Assembly (NCBI GenBank): GCA_015548865.1
Contig: JADMXW010000013.1
Span: forward strand, 62,001-126,000
Length of the DNA: 64,000 bases
Direction of reading: 5' to 3'
From: Serratia marcescens
GTDB taxonomy: Bacteria > Pseudomonadota > Gammaproteobacteria > Enterobacterales > Enterobacteriaceae
In this document: positions 24,672 to 33,248 of the stretch, piece by piece
How the letters are laid out: each line of letters opens with the position of its first letter
Numbering within the stretch: the first letter of the stretch is position 1
Made by a program: the position numbers and the translations under genes
Notes under the pieces: generated by a model
Database searches by the model: none
What the model was told of the DNA's origin: nothing
The model's input: the letters and a program-made list of their open reading frames with translations, nothing else

Positions 24672-25881
24672 GGCGAGCTCAACAACAACTGGCGCAACAA
24701 GCAGCCCCCACAATCCATCCATATCCCGCTGGCTGACCCTGCTGCTTGCGTGTGCGTGCGGCCTGATTGCGGCCAACATTTACTATGCTCAGCCCCTGAT
24801 TGGGCCGATCAGCGCCCAGCTCAACCTGTCAGAGCAAGCCTCCGGTCTGATCGTCACGCTGACGCAGCTTGGTTACGGGCTAGGTTTGCTGCTGGTCGTT
24901 CCCCTTGGTGACCTGTTCGAGAACCGCCGGTTGGCCATTTCCATTCTGGCGGTCGGCGCCCTCGGGCTATTGATCTCAGGTTTCGCAGGTTCGGTGGAAC
25001 CGTTTCTTGCGGCGTCCTTTCTGGTCGGCCTGGGCTCCGTCACCGTTCAGATTCTGGTGCCCTATGCCGCCCACCTGGCTCCTGACGCCACCCGCGGCCG
25101 GGTCGTCGGCAATGTCATGAGCGGCTTGATGCTGGGGATCATGCTGGCCCGGCCGGTGGCCAGCATGATTACGTATTTCACGAGCTGGCGAGTGGTGTTC
25201 TTCCTCTCGTTCATCGGCATGGTATTGCTGGCTGGCGTCTTGCGGTTCGCGTTGCCGACGAGGCCGGTAGTGGCACGGTTGAGATACCACCAGATGCTGG
25301 CCTCCATGGCGCATCTGGTGAGGACCACGCCAGCGCTACGCCGAAGGGCGCTTTACCACGCCAGCATGTTCGGGGCTTTCAGCCTGTTCTGGACGACGAC
25401 ACCACTCCTGCTGGCCGGGCCACAATTCGGGTTAAGCCAGAAAGGCATCGCATTGTTTGCCCTTGCCGGCGTCGCCGGAGCGATCGCGGCACCTATCGCT
25501 GGAAGAATTGCCGATCGGGGCTGGATCAGGTCCGCCACGGCGGCAGCGATGCTACTGGGCATCGGCGCGTTCGCCATCACCTACATCGGCGACATCGGAA
25601 CGCCCCTGTCCCTGGCGATGTTCGTCATCGCGGGCGTTGTTCTGGACTTCGCAGTATCGGCCAATCTGGTCCTCGGCCAGCGCGTGATCTTCTCGTTGGC
25701 GCCGGAAATCCGCGGTCGCCTGAATGGCTTGTACATGACGACGTTCTTCTGCGGTGGCGCCATAGGGTCGGCTCTCGGAGGATGGCTGTTTGCGCACTAT
25801 GGATGGCACGGCGTCTCAATGGCCGGAATTGCGTTCGTTCTCGCCGCCGCCGTGTACTTCATGACCGATCGCACGCGCTGA
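24670..25881 (+). CDS. MFS exporter
   Basis: The 403-residue protein has about 12 hydrophobic segments and the major-facilitator motif GYGLGLLLVVPLGDLFENRR between segments 2 and 3. The early sequence ANIYYAQPLIGPISAQLNLS is typical of the NreB/YgaY-like drug and metabolite exporters. No ribosome site precedes the ATG and the putative operator covers it, so it may be translated from a leaderless mRNA, or the site may lie at the transcription start. It probably exports the monooxygenase substrate or product; there are no neighbouring uptake genes. Confidence 0.85.
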   Translation: MASSTTTGATSSPHNPSISRWLTLLLACACGLIAANIYYAQPLIGPISAQLNLSEQASGLIVTLTQLGYGLGLLLVVPLGDLFENRRLAISILAVGALGLLISGFAGSVEPFLAASFLVGLGSVTVQILVPYAAHLAPDATRGRVVGNVMSGLMLGIMLARPVASMITYFTSWRVVFFLSFIGMVLLAGVLRFALPTRPVVARLRYHQMLASMAHLVRTTPALRRRALYHASMFGAFSLFWTTTPLLLAGPQFGLSQKGIALFALAGVAGAIAAPIAGRIADRGWIRSATAAAMLLGIGAFAITYIGDIGTPLSLAMFVIAGVVLDFAVSANLVLGQRVIFSLAPEIRGRLNGLYMTTFFCGGAIGSALGGWLFAHYGWHGVSMAGIAFVLAAAVYFMTDRTR

Positions 25882-25899
25882 CACACAGAGAATGTACGC

Positions 25900-26781
25900 A
25901 TGACAGAAAATAAAAATGGAGGCGCCGCTTTACTGATCCCCGGCCTCTTTGTGCTGCTCTGGTCCACAGGGTTTATTGTTGGAAGACTGATCGTAGATTC
26001 AGCCTCTCCAAACATATTCTTGGCGATCAGATTCTTTCTTTCATTTCTGCTTTTCGCGGTCATCGCGATGGTACTCAGGAGGAAGTTTCCCCCTGTTACC
26101 GAGTGGCACAAACATGCGCTGGCGGGCGTGTTCATCAACGGCATCTACCTTGGTGGAAGCTATTGGGCCATATCACAGGGGTTTCCTGCGGCGCTCATGG
26201 CGCTGCTAGGGGCCTTGCAGCCAGCATTCACCATGGTGATCGGCGTCGCGTTCATGCGCGAAAACGTCAGGCCCATCCAGGCTGCGGGCATCCTTGTCGG
26301 TCTGGCTGGTGTTGCGATGGTGCTTTTTCCAACCATCGGCCTGCAAGGAACACAAAGCTACACCTTCATGGTTCCGCTCATCGCACTGGTCTCCGTGTTG
26401 TCCATAACGTGGGGAACCATCATGCAGAAAATGTCTATCGCGAAATCTGAGCTATTGCCGTCCCTGGCGATTCAGAACGCATCGGCCACGGTCACTGCCA
26501 TTGCGCTGGCATTGCTGCTTGGCGAGTCCCGACTATCGCCTAACGCAGAGTTCCTATTTGCGCTCTCGTGGGCAGTTCTCATTCTGTCCGGGCTCGGAAC
26601 CTATCTTCTTGTCTTGTTGGTTCGCGGCGGGAGCGCGACGAAAACGACATCCCTGATGCTGCTTGCCCCACCGCTGGCCGCATTGGAGGCCTGGTTGTTG
26701 TTTGGCGACAAGCTCATGCCGCTGCAGATGCTCGGCTTTGGGCTTGCGCTGTTAGGTGTGGGACTTTGTAGAAAAAAATGA
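25900..26781 (+). CDS. EamA-family (DMT superfamily) exporter
   Basis: The 293-residue protein shows ten hydrophobic segments in two EamA repeats (GLFVLLWSTGFIVGRLIVD in the first; MVPLIALVSVLSITWGTIMQ opens the second). The family exports amino acids and related metabolites (for example RhtA, YdcZ). A weak ribosome site precedes the ATG. It starts 18 bp after the MFS gene and is followed 22 bp later by a 2-oxoglutarate dioxygenase, so it likely exports that enzyme's hydroxylated product. Confidence 0.85.
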   Translation: MTENKNGGAALLIPGLFVLLWSTGFIVGRLIVDSASPNIFLAIRFFLSFLLFAVIAMVLRRKFPPVTEWHKHALAGVFINGIYLGGSYWAISQGFPAALMALLGALQPAFTMVIGVAFMRENVRPIQAAGILVGLAGVAMVLFPTIGLQGTQSYTFMVPLIALVSVLSITWGTIMQKMSIAKSELLPSLAIQNASATVTAIALALLLGESRLSPNAEFLFALSWAVLILSGLGTYLLVLLVRGGSATKTTSLMLLAPPLAALEAWLLFGDKLMPLQMLGFGLALLGVGLCRKK

Positions 26782-26803
26782 TTGAGAAATGGAGAGATTT
26801 GAT

Positions 26804-27724
26804 ATGCCGACACTCAATATTCATGAGGTCTTATTTGAGATAAAAGACAAATACATCAACGACAAATTCATATTCATCAGCGGCGAGGTGATGGAAGGAA
26901 TACTACGGGAGATGGGGGCGACGGATGCGGACTTTGACGGTCTGAAGGCTGTTAGCAACAACCTGGGGGCCGATCCGACGCTTCCGTTCAGAGAATCCAG
27001 AAACGGGCGTTTTGAGCTTAACTTTCTGACCTCCACGATAAACAGGATCGAATTCCAGCCTTTCGTCCTGTCAGCCCAGGAGGATTTCGTGCGGCATGAC
27101 TCTGGCAAAGTCAGGGAGTTTAGGGGGATAGGAGACGATCTCCAACTGAACCGCGCGTTTCAGGGCCTATTGATATTCAAGGCTTTCATCGTACAGGGGA
27201 TCGATATCAGGCATCGGTTCGGACTTGATTACGGCTCCGAAAGATGGGTGTCCACGGTTTTCAATCTAAGAACGATCACTACGCCGGACTTGCTCGGGGA
27301 ACCCGCGCTGGAAGGTGTGCATGCCGATGGGGTCGACCATACCATGACGACTTTGCTTGGCATGGAGAACATGACTGACGACAGCGCCATTACGTTCATT
27401 CATGACAACAGGGAGACCAATGGCACCAGGTGGGATGCAGTTGATCGGGATCTGCGACTTGGACAGGCTCAACACAAGCGGTTCCTGGACACCATGCTGA
27501 TCGTGGATCATGAGAGAAAGCACAGCCTTTCCCCTGTCCAGGCGGCAGCAAAAGAGTGCCGTGCGACCCGCGATATGCTGATTTTCTTCACCCGGCATCC
27601 TGCCATGGCGGGGCATGTTTCAAATCCCTACGACTCCTTCGAGCCGCATCGGGAAATTCCGCTATCCATAGAGATTCCCCAGTATCTTCGGGCCTCCGAT
27701 GAAGAGCTGGAAATCAATGAATAG
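26804..27724 (+). CDS. 2-oxoglutarate/Fe(II) dioxygenase of the IDO (amino-acid hydroxylase) type
   Basis: The 306-residue protein starts MPTLNIHEVLFEIKDKYIND after GGAGAG. It matches the BH (2OG-Fe_Oxy_2) group of L-isoleucine 4-hydroxylase: DSGKVREFRGIGDDLQLNRA corresponds to the IDO region GGKVRQFNSI...; VHADGVDH supplies the H-x-D metal pair, the second histidine is probably in ERKHSLSPVQ, and TRDMLIFF has the arginine that binds 2-oxoglutarate. It is about 60 residues longer than IDO. The upstream EamA exporter and window-edge azlCD are consistent with hydroxylated branched-chain amino acids, but the substrate is not proven. Confidence 0.75.
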   Translation: MPTLNIHEVLFEIKDKYINDKFIFISGEVMEGILREMGATDADFDGLKAVSNNLGADPTLPFRESRNGRFELNFLTSTINRIEFQPFVLSAQEDFVRHDSGKVREFRGIGDDLQLNRAFQGLLIFKAFIVQGIDIRHRFGLDYGSERWVSTVFNLRTITTPDLLGEPALEGVHADGVDHTMTTLLGMENMTDDSAITFIHDNRETNGTRWDAVDRDLRLGQAQHKRFLDTMLIVDHERKHSLSPVQAAAKECRATRDMLIFFTRHPAMAGHVSNPYDSFEPHREIPLSIEIPQYLRASDEELEINE

Positions 27725-27754
27725 TGCAAGACAACCTGCCTTTGCCTGATGCAA

Positions 27755-27781
27755 GCGGCTCTTCGGGGCCGTTTCTTTGAA
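27755..27781 (+). terminator. Probable Rho-independent terminator of the cargo operon
   Basis: CGGCTC pairs with GGGCCG around TTCG, followed by TTTCTTT. About 190 bp of intergenic DNA follow before the pil/tra genes, including the hairpin GCAGTGC/GCACTG at 27793-27811, and should hold the transfer operon promoter. Confidence 0.65.
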
Positions 27782-27973
27782 AGAATATTTGCGCAGTGCA
27801 TCACGCACTGTCGCCTAGCAAAGTGAACACACTCCATCAGAGGGCAGCCCATGAGTGCTGGGAAGGGGCCACTCTCTGAAAAGAAATAGGGGCAGCCAGC
27901 AGTTCCCTTTGTTTGCTGATGCCCCTGCCATGAACGGCGATTGTGACGGTTCAACGCTTCAGAGAACCGACAC

Positions 27974-28558
27974 ATGCAACCATTCAGCCACTTCCATCGC
28001 CATCTGGCGGGCTGCGGCCTGCTGATCGCAGCCGCACTGATGGCCGGCTGCGCCACGACGACACCTCCGCCGAAGGCCGCACCCATCGCGAAGCCGGCGA
28101 TCGTACCAGCAAAACAGAAGCCGGAATTCGTTCCTGTCGTTCGCTATGGCCGCTACACCCTGGTCGAACTGGCTCCGGCATCGGCACAGCAAGACCTGCT
28201 GTTGCAGGTGGTCGATGTCGCCATACCCGACACGCGCACCGCGACCGTGGGAGACGCGTTGCGGCACGTCCTGCTGCGCTCCGGCTATCAGCTCTGCGCT
28301 GTCGGTGAAATCACCGCACTCAATTCACTGCCGCTGCCGGCATCCCACTATCGGTTGGGGCCGATGCTTCTGCGTGATGCCCTGCTGACGCTGGCCGGTC
28401 CTGCGTGGGATCTGAAAGTCGACGATGGCGCCCGCCGCGTCTGCTTCACCCGCGCTCCCCAGCCAGCATCTGCCCTGAGCCAACCGGCCGCACACTCTGC
28501 TTCGAAGGCGGCCGGTCACGTTGAAAAACGCCCGCTCACCACGGAGGTCCGGCCATGA
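27974..28558 (+). CDS. pilL: PilL N-terminal-type ICE lipoprotein (TIGR03748)
   Basis: The 194-residue protein starts with a lipoprotein signal (MQPFSHFHRHLAGCGLLIAA, lipobox LMAGC). The family block FVPVVRYGRYTLVELAPASA, then TVGDALRHVLLRSGYQLC, is the PFGI-1-class PilL-N/TIGR03748 signature. These outer-membrane lipoproteins are linked to the ICE-encoded pilus or outer-membrane channel. It is the first gene of the transfer cluster and overlaps the next gene by 4 bp. Confidence 0.85.
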   Translation: MQPFSHFHRHLAGCGLLIAAALMAGCATTTPPPKAAPIAKPAIVPAKQKPEFVPVVRYGRYTLVELAPASAQQDLLLQVVDVAIPDTRTATVGDALRHVLLRSGYQLCAVGEITALNSLPLPASHYRLGPMLLRDALLTLAGPAWDLKVDDGARRVCFTRAPQPASALSQPAAHSASKAAGHVEKRPLTTEVRP

Positions 28559-29202
28559 CCATCATCCCCGCCTCCGGCCGCCGCTCGCGCGTACCGCTGC
28601 TGCGCGTAGCCACCATCACCTGGGTCTTGCTGATCAGCGCGGGAGCGGTGGTGAATCATGTGGCGCTGTCCAACCTCGCCACACAGGCCGGCGGCAGCGC
28701 ACAAAGCACGCAAGTCGCTGCCCTGGAAACCCGGCTGGCAGAACTGGGGCAGCAGCTCGAAGCGCAGCGTCAACAGCCCAGCACGTTGACGACCGCGCAG
28801 TTCGAAACCGAGCGCCAGGCCATCGAGCAACGGGTTTCCAGGATCGAGCAAGCGCTTGATGAACGGCTGACGGCCGAAAGCCTCTCTCCATTGCATAGCC
28901 GCATCGAGCAGTTGGAGGCCCGCCTGGCGAAAGCCGCCCAGGTCGCTCCCACCCCAACCCGGACGCGGAAGAACCAGGCCACCAAGCCCAAGGTGGCGGC
29001 GCCTCCATTCAAGGTCATCGGCCTCGAAATGCGCGGCGGCGAACGCTTTTTGTCGATCCAGCCTACGGGAGCCGCTGCCCCGCCCCTGACAGGCGTTCTG
29101 CGGCCCGGCGAAACGGAGGCCGGCTGGCGGCTGGAAACCATCGAAGACCACACCGCGGTGTTTCAGAACGGCGGTCAGGTCCTTCGCGTGGTCGCGCCAT
29201 AG
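28555..29202 (+). CDS. ICE transfer-cluster membrane protein with coiled coil, 215 aa
   Basis: One membrane segment near the N-terminus (VATITWVLLISAGAVVNHVA) is followed by a long coiled coil (LETRLAELGQQLEAQRQQPS to LEARLAKAAQ), a basic linker (TPTRTRKNQATKPKV) and a small C-terminal beta domain. Such proteins recur at this position in the cluster, between PilL-N and TIGR03759, and are sometimes mis-annotated as chemotaxis proteins. It probably bridges the inner membrane and the periplasm. ATGA overlap with pilL shows coupling. Confidence 0.7.
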   Translation: MTIIPASGRRSRVPLLRVATITWVLLISAGAVVNHVALSNLATQAGGSAQSTQVAALETRLAELGQQLEAQRQQPSTLTTAQFETERQAIEQRVSRIEQALDERLTAESLSPLHSRIEQLEARLAKAAQVAPTPTRTRKNQATKPKVAAPPFKVIGLEMRGGERFLSIQPTGAAAPPLTGVLRPGETEAGWRLETIEDHTAVFQNGGQVLRVVAP

Positions 29203-29211
29203 GAGGGCCAG

Positions 29212-29952
29212 ATGAACCGCAGGATCATTTCGCTTGCGTTGGCGACCAGCTTGACCGTCGGCGCCGTCTCCGCGGCAACGGCGCAGAACGCACGAACAGC
29301 CACTTCTCCGGTTGTTCCCAGCCAGGAACAGCCGGCAATTACGGCCAATAGCGATGAACAGAACGCACGCGACTGGGGACTTCGCCCGGAGGAATGGACG
29401 CGCTACCGGGAAGTGATGCGGGGGCCTCTGGGCATCTTCTCGCCCAATCTCGACCCGTTGACAGCACTTGGTATTGAGGCGCGTTCGGACGACGAACGTC
29501 GCCGCTACGCCGAATTGCAGGTGCAGGTCGAAGCACGTCGCGTCGAGAAAACGCTGGCGTACCAGCGCGCCTACGACGCCGCCTGGCAACGCCTGCATCC
29601 GGGCATGCAGCGCGTCAATCTGCCGGGAGCCAACACTGCTTCCAGTGCGAGTGCCGCATCAAGCGATGCGCGCCGTATGGCCGTATTCGTCAAGGACGAA
29701 TGCGCCCCGTGCGGTCAGCTTGTCCAGCAATTGCAGGCCTCGGGAACCGAATTCGATCTCTACATGGTCGGAAGCCGCCAGGATGATGCCCGCATCCGCG
29801 ACTGGGCGAAGCGGGCACGTATCGACCCCTCACGTGTTCGCAACGGCTCCATCACCCTCAACCATGACGCAGGCCGCTGGTTGTCACTGGGTCTACAGGG
29901 AGATCTGCCAGCCGTCGTGCGGCAGGTTGGCGATCAATGGCAACGGCAGTGA
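29212..29952 (+). CDS. TIGR03759/PFL_4693-type ICE transfer protein
   Basis: The 246-residue exported protein has a signal peptide (MNRRIISLALATSLTVGAVS, cleavage near ATAQ). The mature part includes the family block DWGLRPEEWTRYREVMRGPL and a C-terminal domain with FVKDECAPCGQLVQQLQASG, a CAPC motif in a thioredoxin-like setting. It is therefore a periplasmic protein that may take part in disulfide chemistry. The order (PilL, membrane protein, TIGR03759, SLT, TIGR03765, TraD) matches PFGI-1-class clusters. Confidence 0.85.
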   Translation: MNRRIISLALATSLTVGAVSAATAQNARTATSPVVPSQEQPAITANSDEQNARDWGLRPEEWTRYREVMRGPLGIFSPNLDPLTALGIEARSDDERRRYAELQVQVEARRVEKTLAYQRAYDAAWQRLHPGMQRVNLPGANTASSASAASSDARRMAVFVKDECAPCGQLVQQLQASGTEFDLYMVGSRQDDARIRDWAKRARIDPSRVRNGSITLNHDAGRWLSLGLQGDLPAVVRQVGDQWQRQ

Positions 29953-30521
29953 ACCGCTACGCACGCCTGTTCGCGCTGCTGGCCGGCTTCATGGTCGGAA
30001 CCGCCCAGGCCAAAGCCCAGGAGATACCGCCACCTGCCTACCAGCTCGCAGCGCAACGCGCCGATATTCCGTCCCCGGTCCTGTATGCAGTGGCATTGCA
30101 GGAGAGTGGCCTGCAGCGTGGCGGCCGGCTGGTTCCCTGGCCCTGGACTCTGAACGTGGCTGGCGCGGCCCGCCGCTTCAGCAGCCACGCCGAGGCCTGC
30201 GACGGGCTGCGCAAGGCGCTGCGCGAAGTTCCGCCAACCCGCATCGATGCCGGCCTGGCTCAAATCAACCTGGGCTACCAGAAGCACCGCTACAGCCGCC
30301 CCTGCGATCTGCTCGACCCATACCGCAACCTCGCCATCGCGGCCGAAATCCTGCGTGAACAACACACGCCCGGCGAGGACTGGTTGGTCGCCATCGGCCG
30401 CTATCACCGCCCAGCCGGCGGCGCACCAGCTGCGCGCTACCGGCGCAGCGTCAGCCAGCACCTGGCGCGCGTGGTCGGTCCTTCCCGTGCTGACGCTTCC
30501 ACAAGAAGGAATACACCATGA
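29937..30521 (+). CDS. Lytic transglycosylase (SLT domain) of the transfer system
   Basis: The 194-residue exported protein has a signal peptide (RLFALLAGFMVGTAQAKA). It has the SLT core: the catalytic glutamate in YAVALQESGLQRGG, then GLAQINLGYQ and AAEILREQ. It would open the peptidoglycan locally for assembly of the secretion channel, like VirB1. The start at 29937 overlaps the previous gene by 16 bp. The end overlaps the next gene by 4 bp. Confidence 0.88.
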   Translation: MATAVNRYARLFALLAGFMVGTAQAKAQEIPPPAYQLAAQRADIPSPVLYAVALQESGLQRGGRLVPWPWTLNVAGAARRFSSHAEACDGLRKALREVPPTRIDAGLAQINLGYQKHRYSRPCDLLDPYRNLAIAAEILREQHTPGEDWLVAIGRYHRPAGGAPAARYRRSVSQHLARVVGPSRADASTRRNTP

Positions 30522-31069
30522 AACCTGCCTTCGTCGTCACCGTGAGGCCGATTCTTTGCGCTCTGTTGTGCGCCGCTGGTCTGCCTGCCCTGGCTGCGGG
30601 CCAGCCGCCTCTCATCGTGGTCGAGGACCATGGAGGCACGTCCGCTCTGCCTTACTACCAGGCGCTGGACCTGCCGCCACGCAGGGATCAACCGGGTCCG
30701 CCACGGTTCTCCGTGCCGCCGTCCGGAGGCAAGACCTTCAGCGAAGCCGATATGCTGCCCGTGCGCTCGGAGCGGTTGTCGCCCGGCGATGAGCCTCGCC
30801 GGGTGATCCAGGCTCCGGGCCTGACGCCGGTCTTCCTCATCGGTGATGACGAACGCTCACGCGCCTGGCTGCTTGAGCGCAGGGCGGCGTTGACCGAAAT
30901 CAGCGCCATCGGTCTCGTGGTCAATGTCGGATCGGCAGAGGCACTGGCGGGACTGCGCAAGCTGGCGCCCGAGCTCACCTTGTCCCCCGTATCGGGTGAC
31001 GACCTCGCTCAGCGGCTCGGACTGCGGCACTACCCGGTCCTGATCACCGCCAGCGGCATCGAGCAGTGA
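30518..31069 (+). CDS. TIGR03765/PFL_4695-type ICE transfer protein
   Basis: The 183-residue protein has a signal peptide (MKPAFVVTVRPILCALLCAA, cleavage near ALAAG) and the family stretches PLIVVEDHGGTSALPYYQAL, PVRSERLSPGDEPRRVIQAP and TPVFLIGDDERSRAWLLERR. It is a periplasmic subunit of unknown role, always found just before traD in this class of element. ATGA coupling to the SLT gene supports co-translation. Confidence 0.85.
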   Translation: MKPAFVVTVRPILCALLCAAGLPALAAGQPPLIVVEDHGGTSALPYYQALDLPPRRDQPGPPRFSVPPSGGKTFSEADMLPVRSERLSPGDEPRRVIQAPGLTPVFLIGDDERSRAWLLERRAALTEISAIGLVVNVGSAEALAGLRKLAPELTLSPVSGDDLAQRLGLRHYPVLITASGIEQ

Positions 31070-31079
31070 GCAAGCTGTC

Positions 31080-33248
31080 ATGGCCCAGCCTCATGCGGTC
31101 GAAGTGCTGCTGCGGCCAGCGGTGGAGCTATACACCGTTGCGGTTTGCGCCGGCGCCGCGTTGGTGTGCATGGTGGCACCATGGTCGCTCGCGTTAAGCC
31201 CGCTACTGGGATTCGGCAGCGCTCTGGCATTCCTCGTGTTTGGCGGCATCCGCCTGCGCGAGGCGATGGCCATCTTGCGATACCGCCGCAATATCCGCCG
31301 CTTGCCTCGCTATGTCATGACCAGTCGCCAGGTGCCGGTCAGCCGGCAGCGCCTGTTCATCGGCCGCGGCTTTCGTTGGGACCAGCGCCACACGCACCGG
31401 CTGATGCAGACCTATCGGCCAGAATTCCGGCGCTACGTCGAGCCGACACCGATCTACCGCCTTGCCCGGCGCGTTGAAGAGCGCCTGGAGTTCGCACCGT
31501 TCCCGCTTTCGAAGCTCGCCCGGGTGGTTGCATGGGACAACCCATTGAATCCCGCGCGGCCGCTGCCGCCAGTGGGAGGCATGCCACGCCTGCACGGCAT
31601 CGAGCCGCATGAGATCGACGTCACCCTGCCGCTTGGCGAACGGGTCGGCCACTCGCTTGTGCTGGGCACCACGCGCGTCGGCAAGACCCGGCTGGCCGAG
31701 TTGTTCATCACGCAGGACATCCGCCGCAGGAACGCCGTCGGCGAGCATGAGGTCGTGATCGTTTTCGACCCCAAGGGTGACGCAGACCTTTTGAAGAGGA
31801 TGTATGTCGAGGCCAAACGCGCCGGGCGTGAGGGCGAGTTCTATGTGTTTCATCTCGGATGGCCCGACATTTCGGCGCGCTACAACGCCGTGGGGCGCTT
31901 CGGCCGCATCAGTGAAGTGGCGACCCGCATCGCAGGGCAGCTTTCGGGCGAAGGCAACAGTGCGGCATTCCGCGAATTCGCATGGCGCTTCGTCAACATC
32001 ATCGCAAGGGCCCTGGTGGAACTGGGGCAGCGGCCTGACTACCTGCTGATCCAGCGCCATGTGGTGAACATCGATGCGCTGTTCATCGAATACGCCCAAC
32101 ACTACTTCGCCAGCCATGAGCCGAAGGCGTGGGAGGTCGTCGTCCAGCTCGAAGGCCGCATCAACGACAAGAACACGCCCCGTCACATGATGGGCAGGGA
32201 GAAGCGCGTGGTGGCGCTGGAGCAATATCTCTCCCAGGTGCGCGTGTACGATCCCGTGCTCGATGGCCTGCGTTCGGCAGTGCGCTATGACCGCACCTAT
32301 TTCGACAAGATCGTCGCGTCGTTGTTGCCGTTGCTCGAAAAGCTCACGACCGGCAAAACCGCGCAGCTGCTCGCGCCAAACTATTCCGACCTGAACGATC
32401 CGCGGCCGATCTTCGACTGGATGCAGATCATCCGCAAAAGGGCGGTCGTCTACGTTGGCCTGGATGCGCTGTCGGATGCCGAGGTCGCCGCAGCGGTCGG
32501 CAACTCGATGTTCAGCGATCTGGTATCCGTGGCCGGACACATCTACAAATTCGGGATCGATGACGGGCTTCCCGGTGCGGCCTCCGGCGTGAAACTGCCG
32601 ATCAACGTCCATGCCGACGAATTCAATGAACTCATGGGCGATGAATTCATCCCCATGGTCAACAAGGGCGGCGGTGCCGGCCTGCAAGTCACGGCCTACA
32701 CCCAGACCCTCAGTGATATCGAAGCGAGGATCGGCAACCGTGCCAAAGCCGGCCAGGTGGTCGGCAACTTCAATAATCTCTTCATGTTGCGCGTGCGCGA
32801 AACAGCGACGGCAGAGTTGCTGACCAAGCAGCTTCCAAAAGTCGAGGTCTACACCACGTCGCTGATGAGCGGGGCCACCGACAGTTCCGATATTCGCGGG
32901 CAGACCGATTTCACCAGCAACACCCAGGATCGCATCACCACGACGAGCGTCCCGTTAATCGAGCCGGCGCACGTGGTGGCACTACCGAAAGGACAGGCCT
33001 TCGCATTGTTGGAGGGTGGAAACCTCTGGAAGGTGCGCATGCCGTTGCCGGCGCCGGACCCCGACGAGGCGATGCCCAAGGATCTGCAACAGCTGGCGGG
33101 CTACATGCGTCAGCATTACGTCGAGGCTGGCGACTGGTGGGAAAACCAGGGGCTTCCCGGACTGCAGGATGAACCGCTGCCGGACGACCTGCTGGACGAC
33201 TTCCGGCACATCACCGCGACCGCGGCCGATGGTGAGGCGGTTGTATGA
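31080..33248 (+). CDS. traD: TraD coupling protein (SXT/TOL type, T4CP)
   Basis: This 722-residue coupling ATPase brings the relaxase-DNA complex to the secretion channel. Two membrane segments lie near residues 18-60 (LYTVAVCAGAALVCMVAPWS, then LLGFGSALAFLVFGGIRL). Walker A is VLGTTRVGKTRLAELF (about residue 200), followed by VVIVFDPKGDADLLKRM. The second part of the ATPase is LPINVHADEFNELMGDEF (about residue 510). Length and order fit TIGR03743. It overlaps the following gene by 4 bp. Confidence 0.93.
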   Translation: MAQPHAVEVLLRPAVELYTVAVCAGAALVCMVAPWSLALSPLLGFGSALAFLVFGGIRLREAMAILRYRRNIRRLPRYVMTSRQVPVSRQRLFIGRGFRWDQRHTHRLMQTYRPEFRRYVEPTPIYRLARRVEERLEFAPFPLSKLARVVAWDNPLNPARPLPPVGGMPRLHGIEPHEIDVTLPLGERVGHSLVLGTTRVGKTRLAELFITQDIRRRNAVGEHEVVIVFDPKGDADLLKRMYVEAKRAGREGEFYVFHLGWPDISARYNAVGRFGRISEVATRIAGQLSGEGNSAAFREFAWRFVNIIARALVELGQRPDYLLIQRHVVNIDALFIEYAQHYFASHEPKAWEVVVQLEGRINDKNTPRHMMGREKRVVALEQYLSQVRVYDPVLDGLRSAVRYDRTYFDKIVASLLPLLEKLTTGKTAQLLAPNYSDLNDPRPIFDWMQIIRKRAVVYVGLDALSDAEVAAAVGNSMFSDLVSVAGHIYKFGIDDGLPGAASGVKLPINVHADEFNELMGDEFIPMVNKGGGAGLQVTAYTQTLSDIEARIGNRAKAGQVVGNFNNLFMLRVRETATAELLTKQLPKVEVYTTSLMSGATDSSDIRGQTDFTSNTQDRITTTSVPLIEPAHVVALPKGQAFALLEGGNLWKVRMPLPAPDPDEAMPKDLQQLAGYMRQHYVEAGDWWENQGLPGLQDEPLPDDLLDDFRHITATAADGEAVV

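Noticed and set aside
31203-32687. 494-codon minus-strand frame inside traD
   Set aside because: TraD is unambiguous, with Walker motifs; high GC creates long antisense frames.
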